A stretch of DNA of 47,990 nucleotides from Marmoricola sp. (GTDB lineage: Bacteria > Actinomycetota > Actinomycetes > Propionibacteriales > Nocardioidaceae). The position numbers and the translations under genes are program-made. The notes beneath the pieces were generated by a model. It searched no databases and was not told the DNA's origin. It was given only the letters and a program-made list of their open reading frames with translations. The stretch lies in NCBI RefSeq assembly GCF_025965085.1, contig NZ_JAOPXP010000055.1, positions 1 through 47,990 of the forward strand, in the 5' to 3' direction. Below, piece by piece: positions 42,002 through 47,990 of the stretch; position 1 is the first letter of the stretch, and every line of letters begins with the position of its first letter.

Positions 42002-42643
42002 ATGGGCATGTTCAACCGTTCCAGCAAGTCGGCCGCCCCGGCCGCCACCACCGAGTCCGCGGCACCGGCCGTCTTCGACCCGGGCACCACCGCGATCGAC
42101 GACATCTCCGGCGACTACGTCCTCGACGTCACGCACACCCGCATCGGCTTCTCCGCGCGGCACGCGATGGTGACCACCGTCCGCGGCCAGTTCGGCGAGT
42201 TCGAGGGCTCGGCCCACATCGACACCGCGAACCCGGGTTCCTCCAGTGCCAAGGTCACGATCAAGGCCGCCAGCATCAACACCAGCCAGGCCGACCGCGA
42301 CGGCCACCTGCGTTCCGGCGACTTCTTCGACGTGGAGCAGTACCCCGAGATCGACTACGTCGTCACCGGCGTGACGCGCACGGACGCCACCACCTGGCGC
42401 CTCTCCGGCGACCTCACCATCAAGGGCGTCTCGAAGCCGGTCTCCGTCGACTTCGAGTCGACCGGCTCCGCCCGCGACCCCTTCGGCAACCTGCGCGTCG
42501 GCTTCGAGGGCAGCACCACCATCAACCGCAAGGATTGGGGCCTGGTCTGGAACGCCGCGCTCGAGACCGGCGGTGTGCTGGTCAGCGAGAAGATCAAGCT
42601 GGAGTTCGACGTCTCCGCGATCGCCGTCCCGGCCGCCGCCTGA
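42002..42643 (+). CDS. YceI family lipid-binding-type protein
   Basis: 213 residues. A Ser/Ala-rich N-terminal extension of about 33 residues without a signal peptide precedes the YceI lipocalin-like domain: G-D-Y-V-L-D-V-T-H-T-R-I-G-F (near 37-50), F-x-G-x-A-H-I-D-T, D-x-H-L-R-S-x-D-F-F-D (near 98-109) and L-T-I-K-G-V-S-K-P-V (near 138-147), N-R-K-D-W-G-L-V-W. YceI proteins bind polyprenoid quinones or amide lipids. ATG 42002 follows a GGAG box by seven bases. Probably induced together with the VOC gene (14-base gap) when the MarR protein releases the promoter. Confidence 0.93.
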   Translation: MGMFNRSSKSAAPAATTESAAPAVFDPGTTAIDDISGDYVLDVTHTRIGFSARHAMVTTVRGQFGEFEGSAHIDTANPGSSSAKVTIKAASINTSQADRDGHLRSGDFFDVEQYPEIDYVVTGVTRTDATTWRLSGDLTIKGVSKPVSVDFESTGSARDPFGNLRVGFEGSTTINRKDWGLVWNAALETGGVLVSEKIKLEFDVSAIAVPAAA

Positions 42644-42657
42644 CGCAGGTCGACACG

Positions 42658-43170
42658 ATGACCATCGCTGCCGTCCGCCTCAACCACGCGGTGCTGTTCG
42701 TCTCCGACCTGGAGCGGGCCGTGGAGTTCTACTCCCGGGCGTTCGGCACCGAGGTGGTCGCCCGGGAGCCCCGCGCGAACGCCGCGTTCCTGCGGATGCC
42801 GCGCTCGGGCAACCACCACGACCTCGGCCTGTTCGGGATCGGCGCCGGCGCCCCGCCGCGCCGGCCCGGCACGGTCGGGCTCTACCACCTGGCGTGGCAG
42901 GTCGACACCATCGAGGACCTCGAGCAGGCCAGGCTCACCCTGGCCGCCCTCGACGCCTTCACCGGCGAGTCCAGCCACGGTGCGACCAAGAGCGTCTACG
43001 GCGTGGATCCGGACGGCAACGAGTTCGAGGTCATGTGGATGCTGCCCCGGGACGCCTGGGGGGAGTACGAGCATGCCGCTCCGGTGGAGGCGCTCGACCT
43101 GGCCGGTGAGGTGCGCCGTTGGGGTGGCCGGCACACCGCTGGTCGCATCGTGGAGGAACCAGCGTCGTGA
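42658..43170 (+). CDS. VOC family (glyoxalase/ring-cleaving dioxygenase-like) protein
   Basis: 170 residues. One VOC unit pair: L-N-H-A-V-L-F-V-S-D-L (metal His10), a second His in G-L-Y-H-L-A-W-Q-V (near 80) and Glu in N-E-F-E-V-M-W (near 125), the 2-His-1-Glu pattern of ring-cleaving dioxygenases and glyoxalases. In other bacteria a MarR protein, a VOC dioxygenase and an esterase form quinone-defence loci (MhqR/MhqO/MhqD); that analogy rests on gene content, not on measured similarity. The stop overlaps a GTG that would start the damaged esterase gene. Confidence 0.88.
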   Translation: MTIAAVRLNHAVLFVSDLERAVEFYSRAFGTEVVAREPRANAAFLRMPRSGNHHDLGLFGIGAGAPPRRPGTVGLYHLAWQVDTIEDLEQARLTLAALDAFTGESSHGATKSVYGVDPDGNEFEVMWMLPRDAWGEYEHAAPVEALDLAGEVRRWGGRHTAGRIVEEPAS

Positions 43171-43328
43171 CCTGCTCGGCGGCGCCCGGACGAGCAGCAG
43201 ATCGCCCCGGTGGTCGACCACGTGCCCGCCGGGCGCGAGTACGCCGCGGTCCCGGCGGGCACGGCATCAGCCAGCAGACCCTCGCCGAGCTGGGTGACTG
43301 GCTCCGGCAGGTGGTCCGTCCGGCCTGA
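43167..43328 (+). pseudogene. Remnant of a phospholipase/carboxylesterase gene
   Basis: About 160 bases carry pieces of an Abhydrolase_2 (MhqD-type) esterase. In the frame starting at 43189 it reads D-E-Q-Q-I-A-P-V-V-D-H-V-P-A-G-R-E-Y-A-A-V, which matches the segment after the H-G-x-G motif at the family's N-terminus. From 43257, in a different frame, it reads G-H-G-I-S-Q-Q-T-L-A-E-L-G-D-W-L, which matches the C-terminal catalytic-His region. About 130-150 codons between them, including the nucleophile Ser, are missing. Internal deletion plus frameshift is the simplest reading. The match to the family is from memory of its pattern. Confidence 0.6.
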
Positions 43329-43331
43329 GGC

Positions 43332-43838
43332 TCAACGGCCCTGCGGGTCCGCGTCGTGGCGCTCGTAGGTGGCCTTCATCGAGCCCTCCGGGTCGACCCT
43401 CTGCAGGATGGCATCGGTGATGGCGCCCAGTTGGGCGACCTGCTCGGGGGTCAGGGCGTCGATGACGTGCTTGCGGACGTTGGCGACGTGTCCCGGTGCG
43501 GTGGCGCGCACCTTGCGCCAGCCGGCAGCGGTCAGCCGCGCGTTGGTGGCCCGGGCGTCTTCGGGGCTGGGGAACCGCTCCACCAGGCCGCGGTCCTCCA
43601 GCCGGCGCACCACGTGCGAGAGCCGGGGAAGTGTTGCGTTGGTCTCCCTCGCGAGGGCGGTCATCCGCAGCGTTCTGCTCGGCGCCTCGGAGAGCATCGC
43701 GAGGACGTAGTACTCGAAGTGCGTGAGCTCCGCGTCGCGACGCAGCTGTGCGTCGAGTACGCCGGGCAGCATCTCGAGCACCGCGGCCAGCCGGACCCAG
43801 GCGGCCAGCTCGTCCTTGCTCAACCACTCCTCGTCCAC
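43332..43838 (-). CDS. MarR family transcriptional regulator
   Basis: 168 residues. Winged helix-turn-helix at about 50-115 with L-R-M-T-A-L-A-R-E-T-N-A-T-L-P-R-L-S-H-V-V-R-R-L (helices 2-3) and the wing D-A-R-A-T-N-A-R-L-T-A-A-G, the MarR D-x-R signature. No Cys, so not a thiol-based quinone sensor of the SarZ/YodB kind. GTG start. An AGGTTG-N6-CAACCT inverted repeat lies 20 bases upstream and its core recurs at the yceI promoter, so autoregulation and control of yceI-VOC are likely. Convergent with the esterase remnant. Confidence 0.93.
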   Translation of the reverse strand: MDEEWLSKDELAAWVRLAAVLEMLPGVLDAQLRRDAELTHFEYYVLAMLSEAPSRTLRMTALARETNATLPRLSHVVRRLEDRGLVERFPSPEDARATNARLTAAGWRKVRATAPGHVANVRKHVIDALTPEQVAQLGAITDAILQRVDPEGSMKATYERHDADPQGR

Positions 43839-43857
43839 GCGCCCATGTTCCCAGACA

Positions 43858-43875
43858 AGGTTGTCGCCTCAACCT
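43858..43875 (-). promoter_or_regulatory. MarR operator before its own gene
   Basis: AGGTTG (43858-43863), six bases, CAACCT (43870-43875): a perfect inverted repeat sharing GTTG-N6-CAAC with both yceI sites. Flanking ACAAG/CTTGT adds a wider, slightly offset symmetry. Confidence 0.6.
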
Positions 43876-43903
43876 CTTGTCCGGGACCTGCGCCAGAAAG
43901 GTC

Positions 43904-43931
43904 GCGGCATGCCTTAAACAGGGGATGCCGC
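43904..43931 (+). promoter_or_regulatory. GCGGCAT-N14-ATGCCGC inverted repeat
   Basis: Perfect seven-base arms (43904-43910, 43925-43931) around an A/T-containing centre (TTAAACA), 69 bases upstream of the second double ABM-like gene. Possible operator; different from the GTTG-N6-CAAC type. Confidence 0.4.
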
Positions 43932-44000
43932 AATGTGGGGCAGCGGGCAGATTCAGGACTCACGGAGACACGGCGGCTGCTCGGCCTGAAGGGGGCGGAC

Positions 44001-44612
44001 ATGCATCTACGACTCACGATGCTCACGGCTGATCCCCTGAAGTTCGGGGAGGCGACCGACTTCATCGAGAGGGACGCACGGCCACTCATCGAGGCCGAGC
44101 CCGGCAACGTGGGGATGTCCCTGAAGGTGAAGGAGACACTCGGGGTGGCGCTGGTGGAGACCTTCTGGGTATCCGGTGACGCGATGCGCGAGAGCGACCG
44201 CAATGTGCGGGCCACGCGCGTCGAGGCGGCTCATCGGGCCAACGCCACCCTTTCCGTCGAGAGCTTCCAGGTGGCCAGCCTGGTCCGGACGGCGTCGTGG
44301 GAGCGGGGGAACGGCGTGCGCGTCACCCGACTGTGCGCGCGCCCGGCGGAGCTCGACAAGATGGTGGCCACCTACGAGGACACTGCGCTTCCCCGGCTCA
44401 CCGAGACCGACGGGTTCCGCGGCGCGGTGCTGGTGGCGCACCCGCGCACCGGGGAGACGATCAGCGAGACGCTGTGGGAGGACGAGGCGGCGCTGGTCGG
44501 GAGCAGGAGTGCGGCGGCTGGCATCAGGGTCGACACGGTGAACGCCACCGACACCACCGTGAAGGGCCTCGAGGAGTACACCCAGGTCTTCAACTCGGCG
44601 CGGAGCGTGTAG
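44001..44612 (+). CDS. Double ABM-like (dimeric alpha/beta barrel) protein 2
   Basis: 203 residues. Two halves of about 95 residues, each starting with a beta strand (M-H-L-R-L-T-M-L near 1-8; V-R-V-T-R-L-C-A-R near 106-114), then an amphipathic helix, a G-[NF]-x-G/R strand (G-N-V-G-M-S-L-K; G-F-R-G-A-V-L-V) and a T-x-[FL]-W/E-D segment. This is an ABM/ferredoxin-like fold in tandem. No active-site residues are assignable. ATG 44001 has an AGGGGG box. Same plan as the 13.5-14.1 kb protein, but low visible identity. Divergent from marR. Confidence 0.72.
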   Translation: MHLRLTMLTADPLKFGEATDFIERDARPLIEAEPGNVGMSLKVKETLGVALVETFWVSGDAMRESDRNVRATRVEAAHRANATLSVESFQVASLVRTASWERGNGVRVTRLCARPAELDKMVATYEDTALPRLTETDGFRGAVLVAHPRTGETISETLWEDEAALVGSRSAAAGIRVDTVNATDTTVKGLEEYTQVFNSARSV

Positions 44613-44938
44613 CCGCGGGTTCCGCTCGGGCAGTGCGTGCTCGGGACGTGGTCGGGGGCGCTAACATTGATCCAGCACCTGTGGTCGGGTCCGGTCGTCG
44701 TACGACGACTCCAGCCCGGTGACCGGTGTCCGGCCGCCGAGGTGGTGGCCGTAGGTTCCACACCGCAGGCGGCCCTTCAGCCCCCGCGTCGATCTGTTGC
44801 AGATTCGTGGCACCGAATCGCGTCGCGGAGCAGCCCCACGGCCCGCTTCGCCCGTTGTCCGTTCGGCCCCGGCCGCGCGATCGCGTGCGGGTGTCCATCC
44901 CGAGGCAACGCGTCCGGGTTCTCCAGAGGAGGAGTTAC
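44613..44938 (+). other. Leader region of the SNF2-type helicase gene with two inverted repeats
   Basis: No separate gene seen. TAACAT (44662-44667) is a possible -10 box. Two adjoining inverted repeats, ATCTG-N3-CAGAT (44792-44804) and GATTCG-N6-CGAATC (44802-44819), lie about 120 bases before the helicase start. The helicase frame stays open back to 44726, but that part encodes Arg/Gly-rich low-complexity sequence. Confidence 0.45.
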
Positions 44939-47074
44939 TTGGCTCGACGAGGCACGCGCCAACCGAGCGCTCGCCGTAGCGCTCCGCGCCCCCGGAAACG
45001 TGCGCGGGTGCTCGACAACGACGGCATCATCCCGGTGCTCGCCCGAGCGGTGCGCGAGGTCGAGGCTGCGGCTCAACGTGGTCCCGTGACGCCGTCGGTA
45101 CGCACCAAGTTCCAGGTGGTCGCCTTGCTGATGCGCGAGGAACGCGCCCGGGCGAAGGCCGACACCACCAGCAGCGAGGCCAGCCGGGCGGACGAGCTCA
45201 AGCGCCTCGACGGGATCGCGACGATCCTGGCCAAGGCAGCCGCCCGCGACACCTCGCTCCTCGGCGTGCTCGCCGAGGACGCGGAGGTCTCCGACTCGGC
45301 CAAGTCCTTGCGGCGCGACATGCTGCGGACCGCGGGCGTCGAGGCCGGTCCCGAGGAGGTCGTTCCCGCCGACCCCTCCGTCGTCACCGCTCCCGGCGAA
45401 CGCAGGGTCGTCCCGCAGTCCGTGGTCTCACGACAGCTCGCGAACCCCTTCATGGTCCCCGACTTCTCCCACGCCACTCCGCGCACCTCCGGGCCGCGAC
45501 AACTGGCCACCTGGGAACTGCTCGGGCCGCTCCTCACGTCCTTCGAGCGCGCGACCAACGCAGCCACGGCGTGCATGAAGCTGCCCGAGCCCGGCTCGCT
45601 GCAAGCCCCGGGCAGGCTGGAGCTGATGCCCCACCAGGCGCAGCTGGTGGCTGCGGCTGCGTCGGGCCACCGCACGTTCCTGCTGGCAGACGAGCCCGGC
45701 CTCGGCAAGACGGCCCAGGCACTGCTGGCCGCCGAGGCGGCGAACGCCTTCCCGCTGCTCGTCGTCGTGCCGAACGTCGTGAAGACCAACTGGGCCCGCG
45801 AGTCGGGTCTGTGGACCCCGAGGCGCACGGCCACCGTGATCCACGGTGACGGCCACTCGATCGACGGGTTCGCCGACATCGTCATCGTCAACTACGAGGT
45901 CCTCGACCGGCACATCGGCTGGCTCGGCGCTCACGGGTTCCGCGGCATGGTCGTCGACGAGGCGCACTTCATCAAGAACCGCTCCTCGCAGCGGTCCCAG
46001 CACGTGCTCCAGCTCGCGGACAAGATCCGCTCCCGCGTGACCCGGCCGCTGATGATGGCCCTGACCGGTACTCCGCTGATCAACGACATCGAGGACTTCA
46101 AGGCCATCTGGCAGTTCCTCGGCTGGATCGACGAGAAGAAGCCGCTCGGTCAGCTGATGGAAGAGCTCGAGCACATCGGCCTGACACCCGCCGACCCCGG
46201 GTTCTACCCAGCTGCTCGCCGCGCCGTGGTCAACCGCGGCATCGTGCGGCGGCGCAAGGTCGACGTGGCCGCGGACATCCCCGCCCGCCGCATCGCCGAC
46301 CTCCCGGTCGAGCTTGACGACGAGGCCGGACGCTCGATCCGCGAGGCTGAGCGGGAGCTCGCCCGCCGCCTGGTCTCGCGCTACGAGAACGCCCTGGCGA
46401 CGCGCACCTCGGGAGCCGTCGTCGACGGCATCGACCACGAGCTCGTACGCCGGGTCGCCGTCTGGGAACGCGACGACACGACGACCACGAAGACCGACGA
46501 AAACGTGTTCAGCATGATGCGACGCATCGGGCAGGCGAAGGCCGGTCTTGCCGCCGACTACACCGCCCAGCTGGCGCGCAACGTCGGGAAGGTCGTGTTC
46601 TTCGCCAAGCACGTCGACGTCATGGACGTCGCGGAGGAGACGTTCGCGAGGCGTGGCATCCGCTACTCCTCGATCCGCGGCGACCAGACGCCGAAGTCGC
46701 GCGAGAAGAACATCGACGCCTTCGTGAACGACCCCGACGTCTCCGTCGTCGTCTGCTCGCTGACTGCGGCCGGTGTGGGCCTGAACCTGCAGGTCGCCTC
46801 GAACATGGTGCTCGCCGAGCTCTCCTGGACCGACGCGGAGCAGACGCAGGCCATCGACCGCATCCACCGCATCGGTCAGGTGGAGCCGGTCACGGCCTGG
46901 CGCATCATCGCCTCGCAGACGATCGACACGAGGATCGCGGAGCTCATCGACAGCAAGGCAGGTCTGGCGGCCCGGGCACTCGACGGGTCCGACGAAGAGG
47001 TCTCGTCCTCGGTCGACGTACAGCTCGAGGCGCTGGTGGCCCTGCTGACCGATGCTCTCTCGGAAGCCGCGTAG
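44939..47074 (+). CDS. SNF2-type DEAD/DEAH helicase with N-terminal extension
   Basis: 711 residues from TTG 44939, chosen for the GAGGAGGAG box six bases upstream. A basic N-terminus (about 1-28, nine Arg) and a mostly helical region (30-210) precede the two helicase lobes. Walker A D-E-P-G-L-G-K-T-A (near 257-265), D-E-A-H in V-V-D-E-A-H-F-I-K-N (near 340), A-L-T-G-T-P-L-I-N, then C-terminal T-A-A-G-V-G-L-N-L-Q and I-D-R-I-H-R-I-G-Q: all SNF2 motifs intact. Probable ATP-driven translocase on double-stranded DNA or nucleoprotein. No restriction-modification or other defence gene is adjacent, so a housekeeping DNA-repair or transcription-related role is as likely. Confidence 0.9.
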   Translation: MARRGTRQPSARRSAPRPRKRARVLDNDGIIPVLARAVREVEAAAQRGPVTPSVRTKFQVVALLMREERARAKADTTSSEASRADELKRLDGIATILAKAAARDTSLLGVLAEDAEVSDSAKSLRRDMLRTAGVEAGPEEVVPADPSVVTAPGERRVVPQSVVSRQLANPFMVPDFSHATPRTSGPRQLATWELLGPLLTSFERATNAATACMKLPEPGSLQAPGRLELMPHQAQLVAAAASGHRTFLLADEPGLGKTAQALLAAEAANAFPLLVVVPNVVKTNWARESGLWTPRRTATVIHGDGHSIDGFADIVIVNYEVLDRHIGWLGAHGFRGMVVDEAHFIKNRSSQRSQHVLQLADKIRSRVTRPLMMALTGTPLINDIEDFKAIWQFLGWIDEKKPLGQLMEELEHIGLTPADPGFYPAARRAVVNRGIVRRRKVDVAADIPARRIADLPVELDDEAGRSIREAERELARRLVSRYENALATRTSGAVVDGIDHELVRRVAVWERDDTTTTKTDENVFSMMRRIGQAKAGLAADYTAQLARNVGKVVFFAKHVDVMDVAEETFARRGIRYSSIRGDQTPKSREKNIDAFVNDPDVSVVVCSLTAAGVGLNLQVASNMVLAELSWTDAEQTQAIDRIHRIGQVEPVTAWRIIASQTIDTRIAELIDSKAGLAARALDGSDEEVSSSVDVQLEALVALLTDALSEAA

Positions 47075-47271
47075 GCCCCTGGTCTCGGGATGGCGCGTCC
47101 ACGTCCTATGGCCGTCCGGAGGGCACGACCTCGTGGTGGATCCGGGCGAGCTCTCGCCGCTGACCGTGGACGGTCAGACCTGCTTCCCGATGTCGCCCGC
47201 TCGAGCACCTGCGTCGCGAACTCGTGGAACCGGGTCGCCCTGAGCGCGGTCCGCCTCCGTGCGGCGCCGAC

Positions 47272-47990
47272 TCAGGGGATCTCGATGACCTCGAGCGGCA
47301 GCGTGAACCAGAAGGTGCTCCCGGCACCAGGCGTGCTCTCTGCCGAGATGGAGCCGTTCATCAGCCCGACCAGCTCCTGACAGATCGCGAGGCCGAGTCC
47401 TGCGCCGTCGTAGGCCCGCGTGCTCGAGGCGTCGGCCTGGGTGAAGGACTGGAAGAGGTAGCCGATCTGCTCGCACGGTACGCCGATGCCGGTGTCCTCG
47501 ACCAGGAAGCGCACCTCCGCGGTGTTCCCGTGCCGGCTCAGCACGTCGAGGGAGAGGCGGACGTGGCCCTTCTGGGTGAACTTGACGGCGTTGTCGAGCA
47601 GGTTGGTCAGCACCTGGGAGATGCGCAGCGCGTCCCCGGACACGTATCCGGGCAGCTCAGGGTCGAGCGCCCAGGAGAAGCCGAGGTTCTTCCGCTCGGC
47701 GTGCGGCGCGGCCCAGCAGGCGACCTCCTCGGCGACCGCGCGCAGGCTGATGGGAGCGTCCTGGACCTCCACCGACCCGGCTTCGAGCCGGGAGAAGTCG
47801 AGGATGTCGTTGACCAGCCGCAACAACCGTTCACCGGAGCGTTCGATGATCTCCACGAAGTGGCGCTCCGGCGAGGCGAGGTCGCAGTCCGCCAGCATCT
47901 CGGTGGCCGCCAGCACGCTCGTCAGCGGCGTTCGGACCTCGTGGCTCATGTTCGCCAGGAACAGCGACTTCGTGACACTGGTCTCCTCGG
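47272..47990 (-). CDS. Sensor histidine kinase, C-terminal part (gene runs off window)
   Basis: At least 238 residues; the frame is open to the window edge, so the N-terminal sensor part is not visible. HisKA box S-H-E-V-R-T-P-L-T, N box N-L-L-D-N-A-V-K-F-T, G1 D-T-G-I-G-V, F box F-Q-S-F-T-Q-A-D and G2 G-A-G-L-G-L-A-I. No receiver domain follows the ATPase domain. Autophosphorylation at the His and transfer to an unseen response regulator are expected. Convergent with the helicase gene, with 197 non-coding bases between. Confidence 0.93.
   Translation of the reverse strand, partial: EETSVTKSLFLANMSHEVRTPLTSVLAATEMLADCDLASPERHFVEIIERSGERLLRLVNDILDFSRLEAGSVEVQDAPISLRAVAEEVACWAAPHAERKNLGFSWALDPELPGYVSGDALRISQVLTNLLDNAVKFTQKGHVRLSLDVLSRHGNTAEVRFLVEDTGIGVPCEQIGYLFQSFTQADASSTRAYDGAGLGLAICQELVGLMNGSISAESTPGAGSTFWFTLPLEVIEIP

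Noticed and set aside
1-47990. Mobile elements, tRNA genes, rRNA or phage genes
   Set aside because: No transposase, integrase, target duplications or tRNA-like cloverleaf was found by eye; a covariance-model scan would be needed to exclude small RNAs.

Overview
The window is high-GC chromosomal DNA (GC-rich third codon positions, many GTG starts, TANNNT-type promoters with no good -35 box, several apparently leaderless genes). It carries an actinobacterial EF-G2, a YcnI/CopC-CopD copper module, DUF4389 proteins and fused DhaK-DhaL kinases. This points to an actinobacterium, probably Nocardioidaceae or a relative; the family-level guess is inference. I see no rRNA, tRNA, CRISPR array, transposase or phage gene.

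Layout. 1-5.3 kb: a heavy-metal-type RND permease with a very short partner protein, then an AI-2E family membrane protein (minus strand). 5.6-13.4 kb: an oxidative accessory island. It holds a TetR regulator, a P450-ferredoxin pair, a divergent flavin monooxygenase/hydrolase/short-chain dehydrogenase operon joined by ATGA overlaps, and a three-domain desaturase-reductase-ferredoxin fusion. The P450/monooxygenase divergent promoter is packed with inverted repeats, three of them GGTAC-N6-GTACC. 13.5-14.1 kb: a double ABM-like protein.

14.2-25.1 kb: a complete-looking C4 polyol (erythritol/threitol type) uptake and catabolic locus. It has a LerI/EryH-type triosephosphate-isomerase homologue, a DUF2291 protein, a sugar ABC transporter (ATPase, permease, binding lipoprotein), two DhaK-DhaL fused kinases around a zinc polyol dehydrogenase, and an RpiB/DerI-type isomerase. 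By homology to the route known from Mycobacterium smegmatis, polyol is oxidised to erythrulose, phosphorylated and isomerised to D-erythrose 4-phosphate. There is no regulator gene inside the locus.

25.2-31.5 kb: a secreted metzincin-type protease, a CaCA cation exchanger, an NhaA antiporter with an EF-hand-like acidic tail, a succinate/acetate CoA-transferase and a duplicated DUF4389 membrane protein. 31.8-35.2 kb: a copper-handling group (CopC-CopD fusion, YcnI, His-rich membrane protein). 35.3-41.9 kb: SRPBCC protein, exported AlkP-superfamily phosphodiesterase, EF-G2, a 52-residue acidic protein, LLM oxidoreductase and a DUF1330 protein.

41.9-43.8 kb: YceI and VOC genes, a collapsed esterase remnant and a convergent MarR gene. 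The yceI and marR promoters share a GTTG-N6-CAA(C/T) inverted repeat, which suggests one MarR regulon. 44.0-48.0 kb: a second double ABM-like protein, an SNF2-type helicase, and the C-terminal part of a sensor histidine kinase that runs off the window. No single element is a clear unknown system. The strongest leads are the operator array at 7.8-8.0 kb, the desaturase fusion, the RND pump lacking its TM4 acidic residues, the MarR-YceI-VOC-esterase locus and the two-kinase C4 polyol locus.
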